Source: Rhopalosiphum padi
Taxonomy: Eukaryota; Arthropoda; Insecta; Hemiptera; Aphididae
Direction of reading: 5' to 3'
NCBI RefSeq assembly: GCF_020882245.1
Contig: NC_083598.1
Coordinates: 14,563,178 to 14,627,177, forward strand
DNA: 64,000 bases
Part shown: positions 11,910 to 24,749 of the stretch, in pieces
Layout: the number at the start of each line of letters is the position of its first letter
How positions within the stretch are numbered: the first letter of the stretch is position 1
Notes under the pieces: generated by a model
The model's input: the letters and a program-made list of their open reading frames with translations, nothing else
What the model was told of the DNA's origin: nothing
The model's database searches: none
Position numbers and translations under genes: made by a program

Positions 11910-13957
11910 GTGTAAAACCGTAGTATATCAACGATGATTTATATATGTCCGTCAGTTGAACATTAATATTGATATACAACGTTCTTTGACAAAACCTCGA
12001 GAAGGAGAAAAAAATCTGCTCTTTATGATGTATTAGTTTACCTGTTTTTACGTGTATTATGAATATTGCATAGGTATGTCTTAAAAAATTATGGCGTTTC
12101 TACTACAGTTAACCGGAATTTTTACCAGCCCACAAAATAAAAAATCATTCAGTTCGTTGGATTTGACAAATAGATGTGATGATACTCTACCTAAAATATG
12201 ATAAAGCATTTAAAATTGTTTTTTCCAACAATATAAAAAGATTAGTCATTATTTTTTTTGTGTTATATGTACCTATTAAAATAACTTTTAACCATGCCTA
12301 CAATCATTCTAATACGTGGATTAAAATTTAATCCTTGCCGCCGTTCTGTATTATAATATTAAGTTTGATTAACACGACGTATTGCCGCGATATTGTAATA
12401 TTTGTAATGTATATCATATAGTCACCATATTAAATAATGCAAATAACCCTCAGAAAAAAAATTAATTTAATGAATTATATACCTATGTTAGGCTACGTAA
12501 TAACGTAAGTAATAACTATAACATTCTAAGTATAGGTACTTTTATTATGTGTACACAATTGTATAAAGAATTTTATAAGAATTATTGTTTCCTATAATAA
12601 TATGTACCGACTATAAATTTTATTAGTTGTAAAATTATTTTAAATTGTATTCATGTTTAAATAGGTAAATTAAATAATTTGTATTACCTACACGTTTACT
12701 GTTTGAATTATATAAATATTAAGTAGAGAAACATTTTTTCAAAAGACAAAGTCGTTATTTTTTACCATTTATTAACGTGTAAATTAAGCTTTATTCACAT
12801 TTATTTTTTTTAGAATTTCATTCTACAGCATAAAAAGGCAATATTAAAGGGATATTTATATTCATATATTTGAATTAATTTAAATTCAAATATTAAAGAA
12901 GTTTTTTAATCTTCGAGTTCAAAAAAAAAAAATTGTTATGTTCTCATTGTTTATGTCGGTAGTATAAAATATGATTTACTATTATGGTACAAGATTTTAT
13001 CAGAAATGTTCATTATTTTTTTCTAAATAATACTATATTATGGTCGTTTCTTGTTTGTTTAGCAAAATTAAATAATTGATTGGTACATTTTTATATTATT
13101 AGTTATACATTATTAACAGATTAGGAATGTATAATGGTAATATTGTGTAATCGATTTAAATCTTGCATGACGTGTCCCTATACTAATTTGTATAAATACG
13201 GTTAACACGTTTAGTAAAATTTTAATTTGCTTAAAAATTACAAAAGGCTTAAACTATTTTAAAAATACATATCAATATTATTAACCCGTCATATATTATA
13301 ATAAGTGATACATCGGTATCTTTAAAAATATATTCTTTAAGCAGACGCGTTAGAATTTTGACGTTTAAATTGAAATTATGCGAGATAGAATTTCTATAAT
13401 GATTCTACATGAATATATTCCATTCGATTTTATAATAATTAACATATAAATTAGACAATTTGTTATCATGGAAAGACTTCCAGTGCAGCAATATTGTTGA
13501 CGAAAGTAATAAAGAATTACGAGTATGTCTGCCGTATATTGTATTTACCTACCTATGGCGCCACAGTCACAGTGTTTCTCAAAATGTTGATTACTTGATT
13601 GTACAAATATATTATATATATATATAAAGGTTAAAACAGCGTGACTAAATTCTTAATAAAGTAACTTAAATCGCAGTAGGCCATTATTTAATTACATTAC
13701 GGATGGACAACTTCTTAGGATGTTTTTCTTAGTATACAGAAATGTTGCAGTCATTCGAAAATATTTTCCAAAAAAATCAGTTTATCAATACATGTATCCT
13801 GTTGAAAAACTATAGTTGAATATTTTAAAAAACGTGTAATGGTACTAAATTAAAATTAATCAATTAAAAAAAAAAAAAATGTTATCATAGAGCACTCGAA
13901 CCAATCTACACCATTTAATGATAATGCTATTATTATGTATTAATATTACTACTTATA
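11910..13957. other. AT-rich non-coding stretch
   Basis: Homopolymer A runs near 12921 and 13867 only. No gene or recognisable mobile-element end. Confidence 0.5.
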
Positions 13958-14133
13958 TAGTATAGCGGGGATGGCTTTTAGGATGGCTTTTAGCAGCCAT
14001 CCCCCCCCCCCAAGACATCTTATTCTTTATTTTGTTTTCATTGATTTAATTATATATAATTTGTATAATATTAATATAAAAAAAATATTGCCCCCTCCCC
14101 AGGCAAAGAACTAAAGCCACCCCTGTAATATAG
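13958..14133. mobile_element. hAT-type MITE (160 bp) with 8-bp target duplication
   Basis: The element is 13966-14125. Its ends are CGGGGATGGCTTTTAG (left) and, on the other strand, CAGGGGTGGCTTTAG (right). Flanking 8-mers TAGTATAG (13958-13965) and TAATATAG (14126-14133) differ at one base, as an aged 8-bp duplication would. hAT elements make 8-bp duplications and often begin CAGGGG or CAGTG. The interior holds a run of 11 C after a short duplication of GGATGGCTTTTAG, and no ORF. Confidence 0.75.
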
Positions 14134-16185
14134 TTAATAGTTATATTTATATATAATGTGGTATGCGGTTTATCAGTTAAATTACAATAATTGTAGAAAG
14201 CAGTCAAGTACCTTCTTAAAAAACCAATGATCTAACAATTACGTGGTATGGAGATAGTTAAGAATAAATAAAATATTTAATATATTTCATTCCACCGTAA
14301 AACACTTATTGGAAATACATTGAATTTAAACGAAACAGTATTCATAGCGTGTTTCCACCAGATTTATTTTTTAATTATTCGAATTATATAGTAGAATAAA
14401 AATTATATGAAAATGTTAAAACGTTAAAATTGTTCTCCAGGAATTTTAACAGCGACTCTAATCCTTAAAAAATAGTTGTTTGTCATCGAATCACGGGTGG
14501 CACTAAATTTGAATATAAATATTGAGCCTTTGGGCTTTGAGTTTGTCATATTTTGTTATTTATCGTATATAATATGTAATAGATAATTTTATGATAATCA
14601 CAATATTAATAAATAAAATGAATTTGGAATTGAGAGATTATTATTTTTAAACATGAAGTGATGAATATTTTACTTATCTATTATAATAAACAGTTTTGTT
14701 TTTCATTTAAACGGAATGTAATTAGTTTTTTGTTTGTATTAATAATAATAATGTAAAAAAAAATGGTATTGTTAATTATTTCACAAATTTGAATACAAAT
14801 GTAGAGTATAATAAGCATGAATAATACATTTCCAAACTTTTTAGTTTTACCTATAGGTACTTTATGAAAACTGCAAATTGTCAACGCTTTTTTACGATAA
14901 TTAATTGTCTCTAATTGTATTGTTCTTTTTGCGTTCCTTTTAAGTTATAGGTATATGTAAACTGAAAAACATTTTTTTTTTCAAAACATTTAAAATGTTT
15001 GAAAAAATAAAAGTTCATGCAAAACTTATGAAATCAATTAAATTTATTAAAACGTGACTGTATACAACTTTTTTATCGTTTTCGAATATATTTGCAGTTC
15101 ATCTACAAAATGATTATACATGGATTGTCTCAGATAGACCATTACTATAAACTGTTAATCATTCATAGTGAAACCTATATAAACTTGTGTTATGTTACAT
15201 AGGTACACAATACTGCAAATAGTAAGCAGCTAAGTATTGGGCATATCGCCAAGTATAAAAGCGTGGGTGTTCTCTATTGTATATCTTTCTAATTAACATT
15301 TTAACTTGTTTAACGATTGCAGAAATACATTAAATATGTACGGCGCGGCGGGTGTATAAGTGGTGTATATCATTAAACATTTGGGTAAAAACGTATCGAA
15401 ACATCGATTTAAAAAAAACATTTAAACCTAAATTGTACTCTTTAACATTTAGCACGCTTGTGGAATAAATGTATTATTTTATTAGCGAAGAAAATACGAT
15501 TCGAAGCATAAAATGTTCGTTCATAATACGCATAAGCACACTAATTCTTAAACATGCAGGTATACATACATATTATTGTTTATACGTGTTTCACTGTAAT
15601 TAACGAAAGGATTATAAATATATTAAAAACGGTTTGGTAAATGTAAAAATAACGCGCATTTTAATTATTAAGCTTGGAAGTATTTAAAACTCGAGCGGAC
15701 CTCATCAATCATTTATTTTTTATGCCTATTTTTCTGTGATGTCAAAAACATTTATACCGTTTCTGATTCATTATTATATAATACATTATGATATAATGTA
15801 TTTCGTATACGTATTATGTTGTATAAACGAAACGCGCATATACCTTGAAACGATCCGCGGTGGCATTTCCCCCCTTACAGGGCATAATAATATTATCCTA
15901 TTATGTATTATGTACTTCTAAGACGGGAAAACACTATACCTGTAGTACTGGGCCAGCTACAGCGCACGTGTTTATGGCGCCTACACGTTTCCCAGCGTGG
16001 AAGGGGAAAAATGCCGGAGGAAATTTATGTGGTTTCCTTGGCGTTGGCGTTATTATAAGTATAGACTTTGTCCTGTTTACCGATATCCTTGCGCGCATAC
16101 ACTCTATAGTCTATACTATTCTCACTTATAAAATATATTTTGGTATGCACTCTGACATGAGTCGTTTGTGATGGGGAATTTTGTA
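14134..16185. other. Non-coding stretch; CpG-enriched part at about 15840-16130
   Basis: Mostly AT-rich with no gene. The last 350 bp has clearly higher GC and several CpG sites, and a 108-codon ATG frame runs through it on the plus strand (15845-16171). Its translation matches no family I know and no splice-site pair supports it, so I do not call it a gene. Confidence 0.35.
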
Positions 16186-16768
16186 TACCGAGTGATCCAT
16201 TTAATACAAGACATATATTATTTTAAAAACTATCAACGCTTTTAAAATACTTTTTTTTTACATAATTTTATGGCAATAAAAAACAATTTTTCTAAATGAA
16301 ATATATTTTTATTGTTGTTGTTTTTTTTACAACATGTATAGCATGTATTTTTAATTCTTTATTCCAAAATAGTTTGTTGTTTTTGGATTACTTTGATACA
16401 TACAATTTGAATTTTAGATATGCAGTTTACAGGCTAAACGTATTTAAAGTTTAAACGACTGGTGTGAGGCCGTACAGGGTACTCCGCAAAATGTAAGTCA
16501 TTTACTTCACTGGACTAAAGTTTAAATACTTAAAGCTAATAAACTACTTGTTTGATATTTGATTTTTATAGATCGAAGTTGACTGAGTCGTGTTCTGCTT
16601 TGGAGTATACAATTAAAAATGTATATTGTCATTTAAAAGTATAAATTTGAAAATAATAATTTTGTTTTGTACCTAATGACTTAATTATATAAAATATATA
16701 TTTTCAAAAAGTAAGTGTTTTTTTTTATATATAAAATGAGTAATTTATATTAAATGGATCACTCCGTA
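16186..16768. mobile_element. TA-flanked inverted-repeat element, GAGTGATCCATT family (copy 2, complete)
   Basis: The left end TACCGAGTGATCCATTTAAT and right end (other strand) TACGGAGTGATCCATTTAAT differ at one of 20 positions. TA lies at both termini. The 583-bp interior has no transposase ORF. It aligns with the element at 6874-7318, showing a repeat family. Structure and TA target fit a Tc1/mariner-derived MITE. Confidence 0.85.
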
Positions 16769-19145
16769 TATATACGTATCTACACGATGTTTTCCTCCTC
16801 ATCCCACTAGGTATGTGAATGTGTAGGTTCGTAAGCGCGTTTATCGAAAATCAATATTATCGTAGAGCGGCTGTTTTCGGCCAAAACCACGAATATCTTT
16901 CGTGAGACTGTTCACCACGTGCCTGGGTATCCTCCAGGGACCGCTGCAGCATTGTAGTATCTTTTTTTTGTCCCGACGTAGAGAAAATGTCGCCGAACAC
17001 CACGTTAAAATGAAATACTATGCGTGATGATTACAAGAGCCATATGGATTATTTGATGCCGTAGAAAGAAAAAAATCTATATTATGCAAGCTTTTACATA
17101 TGAAATTGTTATAAAAAATAACGTCCAAAATAACAAAAAAGTAAAATTCAATATTACAAATAGATTGTTAATCATATTTTTTTTTATAAAAACTTAACTA
17201 ATTGTACTCCCCCGAAAAACTAAATTCCAAAAAAAAAAAAGTTATTCAAACCACGCGTGTCTGTCCGGGATCTATCATAAATGTCAGTTCTGCTACATTG
17301 CGTTCCACGTGTGTATAGGAAAAGATGTGAATTCATCGAAAAGGTCGAGGTGCTTTACAACTTTACGTACGTTGAATACGGTCCCAACATTATATTATTA
17401 TTATTATTATTATTATTATTATCATCATAATTTAGTGATGACGTTTATGCATATACCCGATATACCACGTCATGGTAATCGGTATAACACCAAATGAATA
17501 ATAATTAACGCCGCAAATATATTATTATGTATAATATGTCTATTTACAAACTATTCCATGGCGTGCGTTATAGAGTAAAAAATAAACGAAAATTCGAATA
17601 ATTACATTTTTATGGCACGAAAACAAAACATTTGTATTTATAATATTTATACTATAGGTACCTGCGCCTTATTATTTGATAAAGGTTTACACTTTTACAG
17701 GACTTTTTTCTTCGAAATTACGCCCACACAATATGTGTGTCGGCGTAAACGAGCGAACAAAACAAATAGGGGTGAGTAGTATATATAAACTATGAGCATA
17801 CACAAACTACAAATATGCACAATTCGTATAAAAGTACTCGTTTAGTATGTTGGTGAGTGTGTGTGTTCGTGCGGGACAAGGGGTGAAACACAATTGGAAT
17901 TTCTTGTATACTATTATAGATAATATATTAAGGTATAATACTGCAACATTCGGGTTGATGATAATATGATTGATTTCAAAAAATACTTTCCTCTGTACTA
18001 TGTTATATCATACTATACTACTGCAGAGTATAGGTATACCAACGGTGTAATATGATGTTTCCTGTATAATATGTAAACTGCGAACAAGAGTTTCTTCTCT
18101 TAATGTATTTTTTTGTTCACATTTCATGGTACGTTATTCGTACATACTATATTATATTATACGGAAAAATAAGAAAATAACAATATGATGTTAGTGAACA
18201 TTCGTGTGAATTATATTAAATAACAGTGTTTTCAAAGGATAGAGGAAAATTAAATTGGTAAAACGCATACACATTTAGTGTAAAACATTTTTGGTTAAAA
18301 CTACAGTCCTAATGTCACGCACATAATATTATTTAATAACACTATCAGTTATCACTGCCTGTAATATATTGTAATAATGTATATTATTTTACAGCAGTAG
18401 ACGCTGGAGGGCTATGTTAATGTATTTATTCTCCATGTTAATGATAAAATAATAATTTCGTATCGTAAAGATTTCAAAGCCCAGCGGGGGAATGTAATAT
18501 TCATGTTTAGCCTTTAAGAAGTTTATACGATACACAGTTAAAAGTTAAATCATAAAGCAGCTTATAAATTGTATATTGAAACAACAGCCTATTTTACTCA
18601 TTCTACTGACAATAAAGTTAAATTATGTTCAGTGTCAGAGCACTATATTGTGAACGAATATAAATGTATAATATTCTTATTTATAGGTAAGCAAATTTAC
18701 GTTTTTTTTTTCATTTGAAAATAATTTAGTGTTTAATATTTGAAGAATTAAGTTGCTTGAAAAAAAAGGTGCCTATTACAATTCATTACAAAGAACCTAT
18801 TTAATTTATGATTTATGTAAACATTGCAGTTTTTTAACACTTTATAAAATTAAAATAAATTGTAATCAAACTTTTATTATTAATGAAGAAGTTTTAATCA
18901 AATTAAGCTGTTCTTTAAATATGTTGTTGACGTTTATTATCTAAGTACATAACTTTAATAATAACAATATATAACAATAAATACAAACATAAATTATAGT
19001 GACCCAACTTTAATATAACCCACACCGGTTACAGAGCTGTAGTAAAATAATTAAACATCATTAGGCAACTTGCTTTATGTATCCAGGTAATATATTATTA
19101 TGATGTATTTTATGTAATATTCTAATTAGAAATAGGTACGTCCCT
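16769..19145. other. Non-coding stretch
   Basis: Moderate GC near 16800-17000, a (TTA)n microsatellite at 17394-17422, and otherwise AT-rich DNA. A CTAG/GTATGT donor-like site near 16809 has no coding frame before it. No supported gene. Confidence 0.45.
17394..17422. repeat. (TTA)n microsatellite
   Basis: About nine TTA/TAT units in an uninterrupted trinucleotide repeat. Confidence 0.95.
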
Positions 19146-20290
19146 TATGTATAGGCAGTGCCATGTTAACGAATATGGCGTCTGATAGCAAATTTTAAAA
19201 TGTCATCCTTTACAACCCTTGTACTCATCATAAAAAAATATGTTAAAAATAACATCGTTAGGTATAATATTTGTAAAAAAATAAAAATATAGGACATTGA
19301 GTAAAACGAAAATTATAGCATATTATATAAAATCATATTGATCCACACTTTATGTAAAATAAACAATAAAGAAAAATATATTTGAAATAAAATCGTAGTA
19401 TTGAGTATTATAATAAGTTTTTTTTACAACTAGTTTTAAAAATATTAATTTAAATATGATGTATGAATCATGAATTTATATTTGGTATTATTGTATTAAT
19501 AATACAAAATATTTAGTACTTTTTTTTCATTTATGAATACTAATTTATACAATTCTGTTAATTTTTTTCAATTATAAATATTATTATTTTACGCTAGTTT
19601 TTTTCTTATTGTAGAAACTTTGAATTTTAGGTGTTTTATAAATAATAAGTTTGTTTTTTTTTTATTTTTTTCTTCGGCTTTTTCAAGAAACTCAGCACCA
19701 CTTACATAGTTATATATGCGCTTTCCACTCATATTGATTGAAAAAGAAACATTATAAGAAAATATTAAGACTGTTTAATTTTTTGTTGATCGAACTTGAC
19801 AAGACTACGATTACGATGCGATAATGTAATAAAAATAATTGCTTGGTAGTGTACATATAAATCATTTGAAACTATTAATAAACAATTTAATATTCTGATG
19901 ATTATAATATAGCCATACAGGGAATACAACAAACTGACAAACACGATTATGTGTCAGTGTGTGCACTGCTATAAACATATTTTATACAGTTTATACTCGA
20001 AAATAATACGAAAAAACTTTAAATGTATCGATCTGAGTGCAATAATAAAGTGTTTTCAATAACACACTGAACACTATCACTTACGTAATAGCTCTGCATT
20101 AGGTGATATAATATTATATTACTATAATAATTATTTATTATTCAAATTTTTCAATAATTAATAGTTCTTTTTAAAAATGATAATAGGTACATTGAAATCT
20201 TCAAGACCTTTTTTTCGCTGTCAAAAAAAATTGCCACCCTGTACAGCAACCCCCTTGATCTGCCCTTAATTTGGCACTATATGTATAGGC
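19146..20290 (-). mobile_element. Degraded hAT element with matching flanking repeat
   Basis: TATGTATAGGC occurs exactly on both sides (19146-19156 and 20280-20290). Just inside, AGTGCCATGTTA (left) and, on the other strand, TAGTGCCAAATTA (right) form terminal inverted repeats of hAT type. The usual hAT duplication is 8 bp, so the 11-bp identity probably combines the duplication with chance matches or TIR bases. Inside is the start of a hAT transposase on the minus strand. The rest is AT-rich decay. Confidence 0.75.
19589..19732 (-). pseudogene. hAT transposase N-terminal remnant (ZMYM1-like), 47 codons
   Basis: From ATG at 19732 the frame begins MSGKRIYNYVSGAEFLEKAE and continues with a lysine-rich EEKNKKK segment. 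This matches the usual start of zinc-finger-MYM-type-1-like hAT transposases, where a basic SGA-E/Q-(K)-K-E-KN segment precedes the TTF-type zinc finger. The frame ends in a stop after 47 residues. The zinc finger, DDE catalytic core and dimerisation domain are absent, so it is non-functional. It lies inside the inverted repeats at 19146-20290 and fixes that element's orientation. Confidence 0.65.
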
Positions 20291-21314
20291 ATTAACCATA
20301 TTCCACGGTAGTATTGGCACAACATTTAATTAAGAGATACTCGTGTAAGTACTTATTTAAAAAAAAATTTTGGAAAATAACATTTTATTCGATATTCAAA
20401 CGAACTCACTAGGATGTCTAAATCTACACTCTTATATAACATTCAAATTCAGTAGTCACATTTATATTTTTTTAACAATAAAATAAATAAATACAATTGT
20501 GAAAAATATTATGAAAACTCGTACGCAGTTTATAAAGCTTTTTGTTATTGTAATTAGAAGTTAATCATACTCGTTATAGTTGTTAAATTGAACATTAAAT
20601 GTTTTTATAGAAAAATAAGGTCAATTAATTTCCAATAATGATGGATCGTCGCAATGAATTCGAAAAAAAAATATTCAAAACGCGAATTTAAATAATAATA
20701 ATACTTATTATAAACGCATACAAACGCCGTTTCTCGTAAAACATAATATTATCGCAGTATATTATATAAAGAACTCGTATGTCATGTGAATGTGATAGAT
20801 GTATAGAATAAAAATAAAAGCAGTAGGTTCATAATAATACGATTATCTGTATTATGTAAAACGATAAACGCGTCCTCTCGAGGGGAGTGCATTCTATGAG
20901 CCCTATTTTAATAATGTTGTGTTCGTTGATTCGTTTAATTAACAAAATACTCATTCTAATTACGAATATAAGCGTTTTGATTACATTAAACTACATTAGG
21001 CGAAATTGTTGTTATTATATCAATCATGTATAATATTATAGTGTTTCAACGACACCGCTTTTGATCGTTTGTTTTGCAAGTATAATGAGGTATCGTGAAT
21101 AAACAGTTTCGGTCAGATTATTTCGATGGATTACTTTATTCGAGATGTTCGCCAGGAATGGACCGGAAACTGTGTAGAATGTATTAAATATTATATATAA
21201 ATGCCGGCTATAAAAGCATTATTGAGGTGCGACAGCGCGTGGTGTATTTATACCACACACCTAGCTGTGGATCAGAATACATGAAGACATAATTTAATAT
21301 CATTATATTACATA
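20291..21314. other. AT-rich non-coding stretch
   Basis: No supported gene. A slightly GC-richer segment at 20860-20900 carries no ORF. Confidence 0.5.
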
Positions 21315-21711
21315 ATATGGGGAATAGCCAAACAACAAATTACAAAAAATTCAAGCATTCCAGTAACTACACTCCGCCTTATAATGGGTGCACCTTTTTA
21401 CGTATCCAATCACACTTTACATTCCGACCTACGCATTTCCAAAACTGCATCCACTATCCATGAACGATTCCGATCCTGCTTAGCCAACTTCCCAAACCCC
21501 CTCATTAGAGATTTAAACTCAAACAATACCCCCGGAACTTTACCTATACAATTAGCTCATCAATGGTGTATGGACCACATAAATCTAATTTAATCATTAA
21601 TTAATATCAAACAAAAAGATTGTCACCGCTGGGTGTCTATTCTTTTTATTAGAAAATAAATGTTAATTGTACAATCCGATTACCGCTATTGTAAAAAAAA
21701 AAAAAAAAAAA
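21315..21711 (+). mobile_element. 5'-truncated Jockey-like non-LTR retrotransposon with poly(A) tail
   Basis: The fragment holds the C-terminal end of a reverse transcriptase polyprotein, a 3' UTR of about 100 bp, and a tail of 19 A (21693-21711). Truncation at the 5' end plus a 3' poly(A) is the usual outcome of target-primed reverse transcription. A target duplication was not found by eye. The open frame shows few lesions, so the insertion looks younger than the relics at 4440-5290 and 39150-40070. Confidence 0.85.
21318..21593 (+). CDS. C-terminal fragment of Jockey-like reverse transcriptase polyprotein
   Basis: A 91-residue open frame starts at a WG pair. It contains PVTTLRLIMGAPFYVSNHTL, then LHSDLRIS, RFRSCLANFPNPLIRDL and a final HQWCMDH segment. 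This pattern (W-G...LR-I-x-x-AP-W/F-YVSN-x-T-L-H-x-D-L... NPL-x-R-D-L) is typical of the region after the RT domain in insect Jockey-type elements. The catalytic palm, endonuclease and ORF1 are missing, so it cannot retrotranspose. It is the 3' stump of a longer ORF, not a host gene. Confidence 0.85.
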   Translation, partial: WGIAKQQITKNSSIPVTTLRLIMGAPFYVSNHTLHSDLRISKTASTIHERFRSCLANFPNPLIRDLNSNNTPGTLPIQLAHQWCMDHINLI

Positions 21712-24390
21712 TCGTTTATAGTTTGTGCATTTCTTATTAAAAAAAGAAAAGAAAATAATGATGACAATTTAATGTTCTCGATGTTAAATTTTTCCATCGA
21801 GATTATAATTTTAGGAAAAAGCGTAGGTATTTACTTTGTATTATGTGGTGTATTTATAGTATCATGAATATCAAATCCTATTTTATCATTTTATCATAAA
21901 CTTAACCTTAATAAGCATCGTTTGTTTTTAAAGAAAGAGAGGATAAACAACTAAATAATTTAGTAATATTTTGCAATGCTCGAGTAGAATACCAAATTTA
22001 TAATATAGATTTTACGGGTTCCTTTACAAAATATACAGTAGGTATATATAAAAAAAAACTTTAATTTTATGATCGTTCATTGTTAAAGAAATATTTTGAT
22101 ATAATTTAAAAAAATACATAATGGTAGAAATTCCAAGAATATACTAATTATAATTTCCTTTCTTCGGTTTAATAATACGGATGTAACTACATCAAAAGCT
22201 TACGAATAATGATGGTATTTAGAAATATTTAAAATGTTAATTAAATTCGTAAATATATATATACATAAACGTCATAAAATATATCATAGACTTTTTATAA
22301 AAGTGTATATACTATTCATTATATACATTCTTACTTTAGCAAAAGCTTAAATTGACACGGGCGCCAAGTTATAAAAGATATATTTTATATAACTATATTA
22401 TATATATTTTTTAATATGCTGGTTTTGGATAAAAGAGTAATTAATGGTTGAAACTTGAAAAGCTCCAAGTCACAGATTTACTGATATATATATATATTTT
22501 TTTTTCATGGACGCAAAGTTAGCTCGCCGTCAACATGGATTATAGTCGATGGTGAGAATAATTGTTAAAACTTTAGCGGGAGTAGGTGAAATTATATGGA
22601 GTGGTTTTGACCAGATATTTTTTTTTAACTTTATGGCCTGCTATGATTGAACCTTACTTATTATTGACGTGTGTCGTATTATTGGAATTTTAGTGAAAGT
22701 TCAAGAAACTGATATGGCTTTTTTCTGTACGAAAATGTATTAGTACCTTATCGTCAGTTGTGTTATCTATAACTATATAGATAGGTATAGTAGTTATTAT
22801 AAGTGACGCGAGTTGCTCTCTATTTGAAACGTCTGAACTAATATAATAAATAGACACGATTTCGTTGCATACTTAAGTCGCAAAGAGCTGTTATCTGGGT
22901 AGGATTTGTATGGTAAGAAATTGAAGGTGGGCCGCGGGACAGGACTATGTTACGAAGCTTTAGAAAGATACTGAAGAACAACAGCATTCAGTAGAAAGAT
23001 TGGGATATGTCAAGTATTATATTGTCGTGCAGTAGTTTCTTTTCCTGACTTGATGAGATTATACCTACGAGTGGTGGATTTGATATATGGTATGTAATGT
23101 CTTTTTCGAAAGCCAAATTGATTGTGTGCAAAGATAGTTTTTCTTATTTTTATTTTTTATCTTTTATGACTGAATTCATACGTTTTAGGGGTTTGGGATG
23201 ACTTTTCATAGTAATTGGTTTCAAATACTATATGAAAGTAATATACATTTATACTCCAATTTATCAAAATATATTGTAAAAAAAAGTTTGATAACAATGG
23301 AACTGGGAAACAAATAGGGAAGTGCAAATAAATTGGGAATATATTTAAACAGAGCCGTAATATTTCCAAGAAGATAATTGTTGGTAATTCAACTTTATTT
23401 CGGCGTGATAATTTAAAGAAATTACATGATAAAGATTATAATATAGTATTATTACGAAAACAAAATTCGGAATGTTATCAGGAGATTTTAATAGATTTTT
23501 TTTTTTAATTACCTAGGCAATTAATTTGTCGAGTTAATAGACTGTAGACTTATAACCGTTAAAACCACCATTAATTTAAAAAAAAAAAATAGACGGAATT
23601 AAAATTACTGGATGCACTAATTCACTGTCATTCGGTGATAGATATATCATTTATCGTATATGCATTTACAGTTTTTTCAAATTCAATAGATTTATAAAGC
23701 AAAAATCACGCTTTAGGATATCTTAAAATGTGGTAAAAATTTACCGATAGAATATCTTATGTTTATTTAAATACTATACATATTTGTACCTGTATAAATA
23801 GTACCAAAAATATTCGATAACATCAATATTTTCAAAAATTGATTGTACCATGAACAAAATGTATAGTTAAGTGTTGTTAATAGTCGGAAATATATAAGTA
23901 TACAAATATATATTGTTAATCGTATGAGAGAGATACTACCCAACTCTTTATAGTCATGTGATTTAATTTGCTTTACAATTGTATTATCGTAATCTACTTA
24001 TACAATCCTGCATCATTTATATTTTCCTAATTTATATAATTCTTAAAAAATACACTTCTGAATTATTATTTTAATGTTTTACTTTTCAGAGTTAATACTA
24101 TTATTCAAAAAATATTATTCCTTGACAGTTATATTCCTAAATTATTTAAGTATTTTTAAATACCATTTCATACGTTTACACAGTTTATGTAACACAATTA
24201 CTGTATACATAGATATTTTAACAACTATAATATTTATATAAATAATAAAACATTATGACAATATTGTATTAATTCTATTTCCGAACTCACGACTTTTTCT
24301 CCATAAAACATTTTAAATGCCCATTCAAGATATTCTATCATATAATATTATGACTTAATAAAAGTACACATTTAAGTCAGTACCTATTAA
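21712..24390. other. Non-coding stretch
   Basis: AT-rich with a slightly GC-richer block at 22500-22960 that has no credible ORF. No transposon ends were resolved. Confidence 0.45.
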
Positions 24391-24393
24391 ACT

Positions 24394-24399
24394 TTTATT
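24394..24399 (-). terminator. Candidate polyadenylation signal AATAAA
   Basis: AATAAA on the minus strand lies 67 bp after the stop of the small ORF at 24467-24652, a normal distance for a short insect 3' UTR. AATAAA is frequent in DNA this AT-rich, so the site supports the gene only together with its splice sites. Confidence 0.4.
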
Positions 24400-24466
24400 T
24401 GAATTATTATTTCACTCTACATGGCGCAGTATAAGCTATAATAAAACACGATATATTTTTCTTTAG

Positions 24467-24652
24467 TTATGAGATTATAATATTATAACCTGGTATGATA
24501 TGCGTTATTTTTTTACGGTTTCTGTGGTTCCTTTTTTCTTTCAATTTCACGATCCAGTTATCAGATCTAACAAGTTCATAGTCATTATGTCCCGAGGCGA
24601 CGATAGTGATGAAACAAATAAAAAGTAGAAAAACGAATCGAACCAAACACAT
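24467..24652 (-). CDS. Candidate small secreted basic peptide, 61 aa, two-exon gene
   Basis: No family is recognised. The first six residues are MCLVRF, followed by a hydrophobic core rich in F, L and I, and VASG around residues 18-21. That is a classic signal peptide with likely cleavage near residues 20-22. The mature part starts HNDYELVRSDNWIVKLKEK and continues into a strongly basic RNHRNRKK segment. The ATG lies only 6 nt after a good 3' splice site (TTTTATTTCAG, ending at 24659). A GTGAGT donor at 24749-24744 gives a 91-bp intron and a non-coding exon 1. After splicing, an in-frame stop precedes this Met, so it is the first start. AATAAA follows 67 bp after the stop. Small secreted basic peptides in sap-feeding insects include hormones, antimicrobial peptides and salivary proteins, but nothing here chooses between them. 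Confidence 0.42.
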   Translation of the reverse strand: MCLVRFVFLLFICFITIVASGHNDYELVRSDNWIVKLKEKRNHRNRKKITHIIPGYNIIIS

Positions 24653-24658
24653 ATAAAT

Positions 24659-24749
24659 CTGAAATAAAATATATATGCACATAAATCTTAATAAATCTCG
24701 GTATATGTTCAATAGGTGCGACACATGATGGCACCCATGGGATACTCAC
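24659..24749 (-). other. Predicted 91-bp intron of the small secreted-peptide gene
   Basis: Minus strand: GTGAGT at 24749-24744 and a pyrimidine-rich TTTTATTTCAG ending at 24659. The size matches the 88-bp intron predicted for the neighbouring plus-strand gene. Unproven without transcript data. Confidence 0.4.

Noticed and set aside
15845..16171. 108-codon plus-strand frame
   Set aside because: Moderate GC reduces stops. The translation matches no family, and there is no splice or poly(A) support.
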